A DNA stretch of 12,267 nucleotides. Origin: Desulforudis sp. (lineage in GTDB: Bacteria > Bacillota > Desulfotomaculia > Desulfotomaculales > Desulforudaceae). Positions 6,711-12,267 of this stretch are shown here, one piece after another; positions within the stretch are counted from its first letter, which is position 1; each line of letters begins with the position of its first letter. Location: NCBI GenBank assembly GCA_014859075.1, contig JACUUW010000042.1, positions 1 to 12,267 of the forward strand, given 5' to 3'. The notes under the pieces were generated by a model. That model saw only the letters and a list, made by a program, of their open reading frames with translations. It was not told the DNA's origin and searched no databases. Both the position numbers and the translations under genes were made by a program.

Positions 6711-8105
6711 GTGGAACTGACGCCCCGGCAGACCGTGGCGGAATTGGACAAGTACATTATCGGTCAGGAGGATGCCAAGAGAGCGGTGGCCATCGCCCTG
6801 AGGAACCGCTACCGGAGGGTGCGGCTTCCGGAAGACCTGCGCGAGGAAGTGGTGCCCAAAAACATCCTGATGATCGGTCCAACCGGCGTCGGCAAGACGG
6901 AGATCGCCCGCCGGCTGGCCCGCTTGGTGAATGCGCCTTTTGTCAAGGTCGAGGCCACGAAGTTCACCGAGGTGGGGTACGTCGGCCGCGACGTGGAAGG
7001 CATGGTCCGTGACCTGGTGGAAACGTCCGTCCGGATGGTGCGGCTCCAGCGGCTGGCCGAGGTGGAGCAGAAAGCGGGCCGGATGGCCGAAGAACGGATC
7101 GTGGAACTCCTTGCTCCCTTGCCGGAGAAGGACAGCCCCGGGCGTAATCCCTTGGAAATGCTGCTGGGAACAGCCCGCCCCGATCCCGAGGAGGACAACC
7201 GTTACGACCAGCGATTACGGCGGGTGCAGTTTGAACGGGAGACCCTGCGCCAGAAACTGGCGCGCGGCGAACTCGAGAACGAGTACCTGGAAGTGGAGGT
7301 CGAGGACCGGCCCACCGCCAATATGGAGGTTTTTTCCGGCCAAGGCGTGGAAGAGATGGGCATCAACCTGAACGACATGTTGGGCAACATCTTCCCCAGA
7401 AGAAAGAAAAAGCGCAAGGTCACCGTCCGGGAAGGGCGTAAACTGCTGACCCAGCAAGAGGCCCAGAAGCTTGTTGACAACGAGGAAGTAACGGCCGAGG
7501 GCATCCGGCGCGCTGAGGAGTCCGGGATCATCTTTCTGGATGAAATGGACAAGATCGCAGGGCGGGATACCGCTACCGGGCCTGATGTATCCCGCGGGGG
7601 AGTGCAGCGCGACATCCTGCCGATTATCGAGGGCTCGACGGTGGTCACCAAGTATGGATCGGTGCGTACCGACCACATGTTGTTTATCGCCGCGGGCGCT
7701 TTTCATACATCCAAACCTTCCGACCTGATTCCGGAACTACAGGGCCGTTTTCCCATTCGGGTGGAACTCCAAAACCTGACCGAGGACAACTTTCTGCAGA
7801 TTCTCACTGAACCCCGGAACGCGCTGATTAAGCAGTATAAGGCGCTATTGGCGACAGAGGGCGTTAAGCTCGAATTTTCAAAAAATTCTCTTGTCGAGAT
7901 AGCTAAAATCGCTTATACTGTTAATGATCAGACGGAGAATATCGGTGCTCGCCGCTTGCACACCGTGCTTGAAAGACTGTTGGAGACCATTTCTTTCGAA
8001 GCCCCGGATCTCGAAGAAGATTCAGTTTTTATCGACGAAGATTACGTTCGGGATAAGCTGGGTGAGCTTGTGCGGCGCGAGGATCTGAGCCGTTATATCC
8101 TTTAG
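6711..8105 (+). CDS. hslU: ATP-dependent protease ATPase subunit HslU (ClpY/CodX)
   Basis: This AAA+ unfoldase feeds substrates into HslV. The 464-residue product starts at GTG 6711 with GAAGGGGG eight or nine bases upstream. Walker A is GPTGVGKT (56-63), the pore loop is GYVGRDVE (89-96) and Walker B is IIFLDEMD (273-280). ELQGRFPIR contains the putative arginine finger Arg346, and the sensor-2 motif is GARRLH (412-417). The variable I domain lies at about 105-240 and ends in a basic run (RRKKKRK, 230-236) typical of the family. The C-terminal tail LSRYIL is the family's signature for docking into HslV. The codons for about residues 384-410 are unusually AT-rich for this gene; they carry a CodY-like operator and a promoter for the next gene, so the coding sequence doubles as regulatory DNA. 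Confidence 0.97.
   Translation: MELTPRQTVAELDKYIIGQEDAKRAVAIALRNRYRRVRLPEDLREEVVPKNILMIGPTGVGKTEIARRLARLVNAPFVKVEATKFTEVGYVGRDVEGMVRDLVETSVRMVRLQRLAEVEQKAGRMAEERIVELLAPLPEKDSPGRNPLEMLLGTARPDPEEDNRYDQRLRRVQFERETLRQKLARGELENEYLEVEVEDRPTANMEVFSGQGVEEMGINLNDMLGNIFPRRKKKRKVTVREGRKLLTQQEAQKLVDNEEVTAEGIRRAEESGIIFLDEMDKIAGRDTATGPDVSRGGVQRDILPIIEGSTVVTKYGSVRTDHMLFIAAGAFHTSKPSDLIPELQGRFPIRVELQNLTEDNFLQILTEPRNALIKQYKALLATEGVKLEFSKNSLVEIAKIAYTVNDQTENIGARRLHTVLERLLETISFEAPDLEEDSVFIDEDYVRDKLGELVRREDLSRYIL
7872..7888 (+). promoter_or_regulatory. Predicted CodY-binding box inside the 3' end of hslU
   Basis: AATTTTCAAAAAATT at 7873-7887 matches the established CodY consensus AATTTTCWGAAAATT at 14 of 15 positions; only the G at position 9 differs. 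With the flanking G and C it is a perfect inverted repeat: GAATTTT, three central bases, AAAATTC. It ends three bases before the -35 of a promoter directed at codY. CodY represses many amino-acid and nitrogen genes when GTP and branched-chain amino acids are plentiful. The site could give negative autoregulation, or block read-through from hslU. The match is seen directly; binding is inferred. Confidence 0.72.
7891..7919 (+). promoter_or_regulatory. Predicted sigma-A-type promoter for codY, inside hslU
   Basis: TTGTCG (7891-7896, 4 of 6 consensus), a 17-base spacer and TATACT (7914-7919, 5 of 6). Transcription would begin near 7926, leaving about 207 bases before the codY start. It sits in a 60-base AT-rich patch (7871-7930, 42 A/T) within a GC-rich gene, directly downstream of the CodY-like box. 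Confidence 0.6.
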
Positions 8106-8132
8106 TTGCGTGCACAAGGGGGCTTCGCTAGG

Positions 8133-8912
8133 ATGACCCTACTCGAAAAATGCCGATCCATCAACCGCATCTTACAGCAATCCGCAGGTTACGCTGTTGA
8201 CTTCGGTGAGATGGCTCAGGTGCTCTGCGCAAACCTCCAGGCGAACGTTTATATTCTGGACGATGAGGGTCGAATTCTAGGGGTGGAGTTTCTAGGAGAC
8301 TTCGGGTGTGAAGTGGTTCGGGCCATGGTTTTGGAAACCGGTTTTCCGAGGGAATACAATCAATGGCTATTGGGAATCCCGACAACATACGCCAATTTTT
8401 GCCAAACCGCCAACGCCTGCGTGTTCAATGCGTACCCCAACTGCCAGTTCAGTAACAAGATTACCACGGTAGTGCCGATCATCGGCGCTGGAAAGCGCCT
8501 GGGAACTTTGGTTCTGGCCAAGTTCGGTGAGGAGTTCACCAATGACGACCTGGTACTGGCCGAAATTGGGGCCACGGTGGTAGGCATGGAGATTCTCCGA
8601 GCCCAGGTGGGCCGGATGGAGGATGAAGCCCGCAAGCGGGCCGCCGTGCAAGTCGCGTTGGGCACGCTCTCGTACTCGGAACTGGACGCGGTGCGGCACA
8701 TTTTCGACCAACTGGACGGTGACGAAGGGCTGCTGGTGGCCAGCAAAATCGCTGATCGGGTGGGGATCACGCGATCGGTGATCGTCAACGCCCTGCGAAA
8801 GTTCGAGAGCGCGGGGGTAATCGAGTCCAAGTCCCTGGGGATGAAGGGTACCTACATCCGAGTACTGAACAACCGTTTGCTCGGTGAACTGGCTCATATG
8901 AAACACAGTTAG
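8133..8912 (+). CDS. codY: GTP- and amino-acid-sensing global regulator CodY
   Basis: CodY is the Firmicute global regulator that senses GTP and branched-chain amino acids. ATG 8133 gives 259 residues, the same length as B. subtilis CodY, and from memory the two line up without gaps over the effector domain; AAGGGGG lies about ten bases upstream. An in-frame TTG at 8106 directly after the hslU stop is less likely. The N-terminal GAF effector domain (about 1-155) includes NKITTVVPIIGAGKRLGTL and LAEIGATVVGMEIL. A linker helix leads to the winged helix-turn-helix, with near-identical VASKIADRVGITRSVIVNALRK (202-223) and SAGVIESKSLGMKGTYI. Unchanged DNA-reading residues imply the standard box is recognised. 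Oddities in the GAF domain: Val at position 61, where B. subtilis has the ligand-binding Arg61, Cys96 in place of Thr96, and cysteines 90, 96 and 104 clustered in the effector loop. Confidence 0.97.
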   Translation: MTLLEKCRSINRILQQSAGYAVDFGEMAQVLCANLQANVYILDDEGRILGVEFLGDFGCEVVRAMVLETGFPREYNQWLLGIPTTYANFCQTANACVFNAYPNCQFSNKITTVVPIIGAGKRLGTLVLAKFGEEFTNDDLVLAEIGATVVGMEILRAQVGRMEDEARKRAAVQVALGTLSYSELDAVRHIFDQLDGDEGLLVASKIADRVGITRSVIVNALRKFESAGVIESKSLGMKGTYIRVLNNRLLGELAHMKHS

Positions 8913-8922
8913 CATTATTATC

Positions 8923-8951
8923 TTGCGGACGACCGGGACCTGTGCTAGAAT
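8923..8951 (+). promoter_or_regulatory. Sigma-A-type promoter for rpsB
   Basis: TTGCGG (8923-8928), exactly 17 bases, then TAGAAT (8946-8951). It lies just after the codY stop and predicts a start near 8958, with a leader of about 110 bases before rpsB. It separates the ribosomal-protein unit from the hslVU-codY unit. Confidence 0.75.
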
Positions 8952-8976
8952 GTGTCCTGGTGCCGGAAATACGCAC

Positions 8977-9034
8977 GCCGCCGGACTGTGGCCGGGGTGC
9001 CCCTTGGGGGGTCCGGTCGCGGATTGAGGGCGGC
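8977..9034 (+). ncRNA. Structured 5' leader of rpsB, possible autoregulatory element
   Basis: GCCGCC (8977-8982) can pair with GGCGGC (9029-9034). Continuing inward, GGAC (8983-8986) pairs with GTCC (9011-9014); alternatively CCGGAC (8981-8986) pairs perfectly with GTCCGG (9011-9016). The enclosed segment has further GGGG/CCCC complementarity. The structure ends about 20 bases before the strong GGGAGGAGGTG binding site (9053-9062). Many ribosomal-protein genes carry leaders bound by their own product, and S2 autoregulates rpsB in E. coli. I do not recognise this shape as a named family, so regulation is inferred. Confidence 0.4.
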
Positions 9035-9068
9035 GGAGGCCTAAAACCATGCGGGAGGAGGTGCAATA

Positions 9069-9815
9069 GTGGCGATAGTGACCATGAAGCAGTTGCTTGA
9101 GGCCGGGGTACATTTTGGCCACCAGACCCGTAGGTGGAATCCCAAGATGGCCCCTTATATTTTTACGGACCGCAACGGCATCTACATCATTGACCTTCAG
9201 AAGACGGTACGTAAAATCGAGGAAGCTTACAACTTCATCAAACAGGTGGTGTCCGAAGGTCAGTCGGTCCTGTTTGTCGGTACGAAGAAGCAGGCCCAGT
9301 TGACGGTGGTCGAGGAAACCGAGCGGTGCGGGATGTTCTACGTGAACCAGCGCTGGCTGGGCGGGATGTTGACCAACTTCCAGACCATCCGGCGGCGCAT
9401 AAGCCGGCTCAAGGAGCTGGAGAAGATGGAGGCCGAGGGGAAATTCGAGGCCCTGTCCAAAAAGGAAGTTGCCGAGCTGATGCACGAGAAGGGCCGTCTC
9501 GAGAAGTATCTCAAAGGCATCAAGGATATGCACAAGTTGCCTGGGGCTTTGTTCGTGATCGACCCGCGCAAGGAACGGATCGCGGTGGCCGAAGGCCGGA
9601 AGCTGGGGATTCCCATTGTGGCAATCGTGGATACCAACTGTGATCCCGATGAAATAGACTACATTATCCCCGGCAACGACGACGCAATCCGTGCCGTGCG
9701 ACTGTTGACCAGCCGGATGGCCGATGCCGTTCTGGAGGGTCGCCAGGGAGAACAGCTGGCGCAGGAAGAGGAAGGAGCCCCGGAAGCTGTTCAGGAAACG
9801 GTACAGGAGGCATAA
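9069..9815 (+). CDS. rpsB: 30S ribosomal protein S2
   Basis: S2 binds late in small-subunit assembly at the head-body junction near the mRNA exit. The product is 248 residues from GTG 9069, preceded by GGGAGGAGGTG at 9053-9062. The family's opening MKQLLEAGVHFGHQTRRWNPKMAPYIF is present, followed by GIYIIDLQKT, LFVGTKKQAQ, YVNQRWLGGMLTNF, the coiled-coil-like basic helix pair (about 107-155), and GALFVIDPRKERIAVAEGRKLGIPIVAIVDTNCDPDEIDYIIPGNDDAIRAVRL in the last third. The C-terminal 25 residues are acidic and Gln/Glu-rich, a variable tail. Immediately after the stop is a rho-independent terminator, so part of the transcription probably ends here before tsf. Confidence 0.98.
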   Translation: MAIVTMKQLLEAGVHFGHQTRRWNPKMAPYIFTDRNGIYIIDLQKTVRKIEEAYNFIKQVVSEGQSVLFVGTKKQAQLTVVEETERCGMFYVNQRWLGGMLTNFQTIRRRISRLKELEKMEAEGKFEALSKKEVAELMHEKGRLEKYLKGIKDMHKLPGALFVIDPRKERIAVAEGRKLGIPIVAIVDTNCDPDEIDYIIPGNDDAIRAVRLLTSRMADAVLEGRQGEQLAQEEEGAPEAVQETVQEA

Positions 9816-9817
9816 TC

Positions 9818-9847
9818 AAGGTAGGGGCTCAGTCCCTGCCTTTTTTT
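9818..9847 (+). terminator. Rho-independent terminator or attenuator between rpsB and tsf
   Basis: GGTAGGG (9820-9826) pairs with CCCTGCC (9834-9840; one T-G pair), around a loop of about seven bases, and is followed by seven T residues (9841-9847). Flanking AA can extend the stem into the T-run. It begins only two bases after the rpsB stop and has the same orientation. Confidence 0.85.
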
Positions 9848-9861
9848 GACCGGCGGCGCCT

Positions 9862-9891
9862 ATGTTAACCCCAGTCGGGTTTGGTTATAAT
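9862..9891 (+). promoter_or_regulatory. Probable promoter for tsf
   Basis: A perfect TATAAT (9886-9891) lies 48 bases ahead of the tsf start and just downstream of the terminator. The -35 is weak: ATGTTA (9862-9867) at 18 bases matches 3 of 6. The -10 and the position after a terminator make a separate tsf promoter likely. Confidence 0.5.
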
Positions 9892-9939
9892 GAAGCCAGG
9901 CCAAGTATGCGGAAAATCATGGCTTTAGGGGGTCAAGTG

Positions 9940-10554
9940 ATGGCGGTTTCAGCTGGACTGGTCAAAGAGCTGCGCGAAAGAACGGGCGCGGGGATGATGG
10001 ATTGTAAAAAGGCCCTGGTGGAAACCGGGGGTGATCTGGACAAGGCGGTCGACTACCTCCGGGAAAAAGGACTTGCCGCGGCGGCCAAGAGGGCCGGACG
10101 CAAGGTCTCCGAGGGCTTAGTCGAAAGCTATGTCCATGGGGTCGGCAAAATCGGGGTGCTGGTGGAAGTGAACTGCGAAACCGACTTTGTGGCCAAGACC
10201 GATGAGTTTCGGACCCTGGCCAGGGACGTGGCGATGCAGGTTGCGGCATCCAGGCCGGAGTACGTCGGGCGTGACGACGTACCGGTGGAAGTGCTTAACA
10301 AGGAAAAGGAGATTCTGCGGGCACAGGCTTTAAACGAAGGCAAGCCCGAAAAGATAGTCGAGAAAATCGTGGAGGGAAGGGTGGAGAAATTTTTCCGCGA
10401 CCATTGCCTGCTTGAGCAGCCGTTTATTAAAGATCCGGACATCACGGTGCAGGATGTGATCAAGGAAACGATCACCCGTTTGGGTGAAAACATCGTGATC
10501 AGCCGGTTTACCAGGTATGAGCTGGGTGAAGGCGCGACCGCCGGGGATGCGTAG
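9940..10554 (+). CDS. tsf: Translation elongation factor Ts (short form)
   Basis: EF-Ts is the guanine-nucleotide exchange factor that recycles EF-Tu from GDP to GTP form. ATG 9940 was chosen because AGGGGG (9927-9932) lies seven bases upstream and the protein then begins MAVSAGLVKELRERTGAG, the universal EF-Ts opening; an in-frame ATG at 9862 would add 26 unrelated residues and start upstream of the predicted -10. The UBA-like N-terminal domain (1-50) has GMMDCKKAL and LREKG. The key EF-Tu contact TDFVAK is at 81-86. At 204 residues it is the short form, with a single core subdomain as in Thermus and many Clostridia, against about 283 residues in E. coli. The C-terminal part (GENIVISRFTRYE) is intact. 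Confidence 0.97.
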   Translation: MAVSAGLVKELRERTGAGMMDCKKALVETGGDLDKAVDYLREKGLAAAAKRAGRKVSEGLVESYVHGVGKIGVLVEVNCETDFVAKTDEFRTLARDVAMQVAASRPEYVGRDDVPVEVLNKEKEILRAQALNEGKPEKIVEKIVEGRVEKFFRDHCLLEQPFIKDPDITVQDVIKETITRLGENIVISRFTRYELGEGATAGDA

Positions 10555-10568
10555 TCTTGGCATGGGCA

Positions 10569-10602
10569 GGAAAAACCGGGATGGATGTCGAATAGTTTTT
10601 CC
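10569..10602 (+). other. Intercistronic hairpin between tsf and pyrH
   Basis: GGAAAAAC (10569-10576) is perfectly complementary to GTTTTTCC (10595-10602), with an 18-base loop. No T-run follows, so it is not a normal terminator. The in-frame ATG at 10585, an alternative pyrH start, lies within the loop, while the preferred binding site at 10608-10614 stays free. It may be an mRNA-stability or processing element. Confidence 0.4.
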
Positions 10603-10607
10603 CAAAC

Positions 10608-10614
10608 GGGAGGG
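10608..10614 (+). promoter_or_regulatory. Ribosome binding site that fixes the pyrH start
   Basis: GGGAGGG ends six bases before the TTG at 10621. The alternative ATG at 10585 has no comparable site and would add twelve residues not normally present in UMP kinase. Confidence 0.65.
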
Positions 10615-10620
10615 TCCTTA

Positions 10621-11361
10621 TTGATTACTCCTAAATACCGGCGTGTTATCCTTAAGCTGAGCGGGGAAGCCCTTGCCGGCCAACAGGGGTACGGGGTCAG
10701 TCCGGAGATCGTCACTTATATCGCTGCGGAAATCAAGGAAGTGATCCAGCAATTCCGGGTTGAGACGGCGATCGTCGTCGGGGGTGGCAATATCTGGCGC
10801 GGGGTCGCCGGCAGCAACAAGGGCATGGACCGGGCCACGGCCGATTACATGGGCATGCTGGCTACGGTGATCAACTCCCTGGCCTTGCAGGACGCTTTGG
10901 AAAAGGCGGGCGTGGATACCCGGGTGCAGGTTGCCATCGAAATGCGGGCGATTGCGGAGACGTACATCCGCCGGCGAGCCATCCGGCACCTTGAGAAGGG
11001 GCGGGTGGTGATCTTCGCGGCCGGGACCGGAAACCCGTACTTTTCCACGGACACCACCGCGGCTCTGCGGGCGGCCGAAATTGAGGCCGAGGCGATTTTA
11101 ATGGCCAAGCGCGTTGACGGCGTGTACGACTCTGATCCCACACAAAACGCAGAGGCCAAAAAGCTGGATACTCTTACCTACATCGAAATGTTGAACCGGG
11201 GTTTGGGCGTGATGGACGCCACGGCGGCATCGCTCTGTATGGAGAACGGTATTCCGGTTATGGTTTTTAGTATCTATGAGTCCGGCAATATTAAGAAGGC
11301 CTTACAGGGGGAGAATATAGGGACTTTTATCGGGAGTGAGGGTCAATGCGCGAACATCTAG
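10621..11361 (+). CDS. pyrH: Uridylate (UMP) kinase
   Basis: PyrH phosphorylates UMP to UDP with ATP in pyrimidine nucleotide synthesis. It belongs to the amino-acid kinase fold, is hexameric and cytosolic, and is commonly activated by GTP and inhibited by UTP. TTG 10621 gives 246 residues, near the usual 240. Motifs in order: RVILKLSGEALAG (8-20, with Lys12), VVGGGNIWRG (52-61), DRATADYMGMLATVINSLAL (70-89), AAGTGNPYFSTDTTAALRA (133-151), MAKRVDGVYDSDP (161-173) and GLGVMDATAASLCMENGIPV (194-213). The family normally ends soon after GT-(L/F)-(V/I); here a short GSEGQCANI tail continues over the frr start, giving a 16-base overlap and likely translational coupling. Confidence 0.96.
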   Translation: MITPKYRRVILKLSGEALAGQQGYGVSPEIVTYIAAEIKEVIQQFRVETAIVVGGGNIWRGVAGSNKGMDRATADYMGMLATVINSLALQDALEKAGVDTRVQVAIEMRAIAETYIRRRAIRHLEKGRVVIFAAGTGNPYFSTDTTAALRAAEIEAEAILMAKRVDGVYDSDPTQNAEAKKLDTLTYIEMLNRGLGVMDATAASLCMENGIPVMVFSIYESGNIKKALQGENIGTFIGSEGQCANI

Positions 11362-11900
11362 ACGCAGCCGAACTCAACATGATGAAGACCATCGAAGTGG
11401 TCAGTAAAGACTTCGCCTCCCTGCGCGCCGGACGGGCCGCCCCGGCCTTGCTGGATAAGATTACCGTGGACTACTACGGTGCACCGACGCCCATAAACCA
11501 GCTGGCTACTGTTTCGGTGCCGGAGGCGCGGTTGTTGGTCATCCAGCCTTGGGACAAGAGTGCGATTGGGGAAATCGAAAGGGCGATCCTGAAGTCCGAT
11601 CTGGGAATCACGCCGGCATCCGACGGAAACATCATCAGGCTCGTTGTGCCCCAACTGACCGAAGAGCGGCGTCGGGAACTGGTGAAATACCTCAAAAGGA
11701 AGGGTGAGGAGGGCAAGGTGGCCATTCGGAATATCCGCCGGGACACCCTGGAGCAGTTAAAGATAATGAAAGACGGCGGCGGATTTTCCGAGGATGATCT
11801 TCGCCGTGGGCAGGATGAGGTCCAGAAGTTGACCGACCGGTACGTCAAGGAGATCGACCGGATCGTGACGGCTAAGGAAAAAGAAGTGATGGAGATTTAG
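11346..11900 (+). CDS. frr: Ribosome recycling factor
   Basis: RRF works with EF-G to split post-termination ribosomes. The 184-residue product is the usual length (about 185). The three-helix-bundle domain I is formed by residues about 1-30 and 105-184, and domain II by 31-104. Recognisable segments are ASLRAGRAAPALLDKITVDYYGAPTPINQLA (24-54), VIQPWDKSAIGEIERAI, SDLGITPASDGNIIRLVVPQLTEERRRELVKY and KRKGEEGKVAIRNIRRD. The start is ATG 11346 inside the end of pyrH, with GGGAG at 11332-11336 nine bases upstream and a GAGGG closer in. The gene ends the translation block rpsB-tsf-pyrH-frr, an order conserved in most bacteria. Confidence 0.98.
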   Translation: MREHLDAAELNMMKTIEVVSKDFASLRAGRAAPALLDKITVDYYGAPTPINQLATVSVPEARLLVIQPWDKSAIGEIERAILKSDLGITPASDGNIIRLVVPQLTEERRRELVKYLKRKGEEGKVAIRNIRRDTLEQLKIMKDGGGFSEDDLRRGQDEVQKLTDRYVKEIDRIVTAKEKEVMEI

Positions 11901-11903
11901 GCC

Positions 11904-12137
11904 GTGTCAGAATGTCCTGACGTGCTTGGCTTTGAGTTGGACGACGCCTTGGCCCGTATGAAACGGGAAGGGTGGCAGGTGTCTGTGACCGTGACTTTTC
12001 CTCCCGGCCTGATACCCCCGGGACCGCAGAGGGTGTTGCGTTTGATCGTGACTGGTGAACGGGTGGCTGAGATGGTCGTTGCACACCAGGGCTGGGGGGA
12101 GGGCAAGGGTCCGGATGTTCTTTCAGATCACGAATGA
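11904..12137 (+). CDS. Small PASTA-like protein of unknown function
   Basis: The 77-residue frame starts at GTG 11904, four bases after the frr stop, with GGAG (11891-11894) nine bases upstream. CPDVLGFELDDALARMKREGWQVSVT resembles the first half of a PASTA domain (PDVxGxxxxxAxxxLxxxG), and GPQRVLRLIVTGERVAEMVVAH could be its beta-strand end. PASTA domains usually occur in penicillin-binding proteins and Stk/PknB-type kinases, where some bind muropeptides. Here there is no signal peptide, membrane segment or partner domain, so the protein looks cytosolic and its ligand cannot be assigned. Its last 23 bases overlap the ferredoxin gene. Domain resemblance is by eye; function is unknown. Confidence 0.7.
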   Translation: MSECPDVLGFELDDALARMKREGWQVSVTVTFPPGLIPPGPQRVLRLIVTGERVAEMVVAHQGWGEGKGPDVLSDHE

Positions 12138-12267
12138 TTGTATTGCCTGTGGCACGTGCCTGGAATCGTGTCCCGGTCTGGCTATCATAGAGGGTGTGAT
12201 ATACTGGATCGATCCGGTCAAATGCGACGGTTGTGGGACTTGTCTTCAGATGTGTCCGGCAGGCGCG
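12115..12267 (+). CDS. 2[4Fe-4S] ferredoxin, cut by the right edge
   Basis: Fifty-one residues are visible from ATG 12115 to the last base of the window; AAGGG (12105-12109) lies five bases upstream. Two complete CxxCxxCxxxC-P motifs are present: Cys9, 12, 15, 19 (CIACGTCLESCP) and Cys37, 40, 43, 47 (CDGCGTCLQMCP). This is the signature of clostridial-type ferredoxins, which carry two [4Fe-4S] clusters and are low-potential cytosolic electron carriers. Typical members have 55-60 residues, so only a few may be missing, but it could also be the N-terminal part of a larger iron-sulfur protein. The start lies within the PASTA-like gene in another frame, suggesting coupled expression. The partner enzyme is not visible. 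Confidence 0.88.
   Translation, partial: MFFQITNDCIACGTCLESCPGLAIIEGVIYWIDPVKCDGCGTCLQMCPAGA

Noticed and set aside
8394..8406. Second CodY-like box inside codY (AATTTTTGCCAAA)
   Set aside because: The central half of the motif mismatches and there is no dyad symmetry; not distinguishable from chance.
8367..9533. 388-residue minus-strand frame across codY and rpsB
   Set aside because: It is antisense to two conserved genes and runs through the promoter and leader between them; no recognisable domain.
9862..9939. Upstream ATG for tsf
   Set aside because: It precedes the likely -10 and has no binding site; EF-Ts normally begins at the MAVSAGLVKELRE segment from 9940.

Overview
The window is a 12.3 kb stretch of GC-rich, densely packed, all-plus-strand housekeeping DNA from a Firmicute. 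It most likely comes from the Desulfotomaculum / Pelotomaculum / Desulforudis type of Clostridia. The basis is gene order: dprA-topA-trmFO-xerC-hslV-hslU-codY is the classic Bacillus/Clostridia block, CodY is confined to Firmicutes, and rpsB-tsf-pyrH-frr follows directly. High GC, frequent GTG/TTG starts and strong GGAGG-type ribosome binding sites fit that group. The assignment is inference from gene content, not a database match.

Layout. Positions 1-306 hold the 3' end of a LigD-type polymerase/primase gene (non-homologous end joining). Positions 429-5904 hold dprA, topA, trmFO and xerC, tightly spaced or overlapping and probably one transcript (DNA uptake/recombination, supercoiling, tRNA m5U54 methylation, chromosome dimer resolution). 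A roughly 250-base gap without a gene follows; it begins in a degenerate heptamer repeat that contains the xerC stop codon. Positions 6157-8912 hold the HslVU (ClpQY) protease pair and codY. Positions 8913-9068 hold a good sigma-A-type promoter and a structured leader for rpsB. A rho-independent terminator lies between rpsB and tsf, with a probable new promoter for tsf. pyrH and frr follow. The window ends with a small PASTA-like protein gene and the start of a 2[4Fe-4S] ferredoxin gene.

The most informative signal lies inside the 3' end of hslU. A 15-base sequence (7873-7887) matches the CodY consensus box at 14 of 15 positions and is centred on a perfect 7+7 inverted repeat. Three bases downstream is a TTGTCG-17-TATACT promoter about 210 bases ahead of codY. 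This predicts that codY has its own promoter and is autoregulated from within the upstream coding sequence. The CodY protein aligns without gaps to Bacillus subtilis CodY but differs at key effector-pocket positions and carries a cysteine cluster.

I found no CRISPR array, tRNA, rRNA, insertion sequence or clearly new multi-gene system. Apart from the regulatory features, the repeat and gap after xerC, and the two small genes at the right edge, the region is ordinary conserved core genome.
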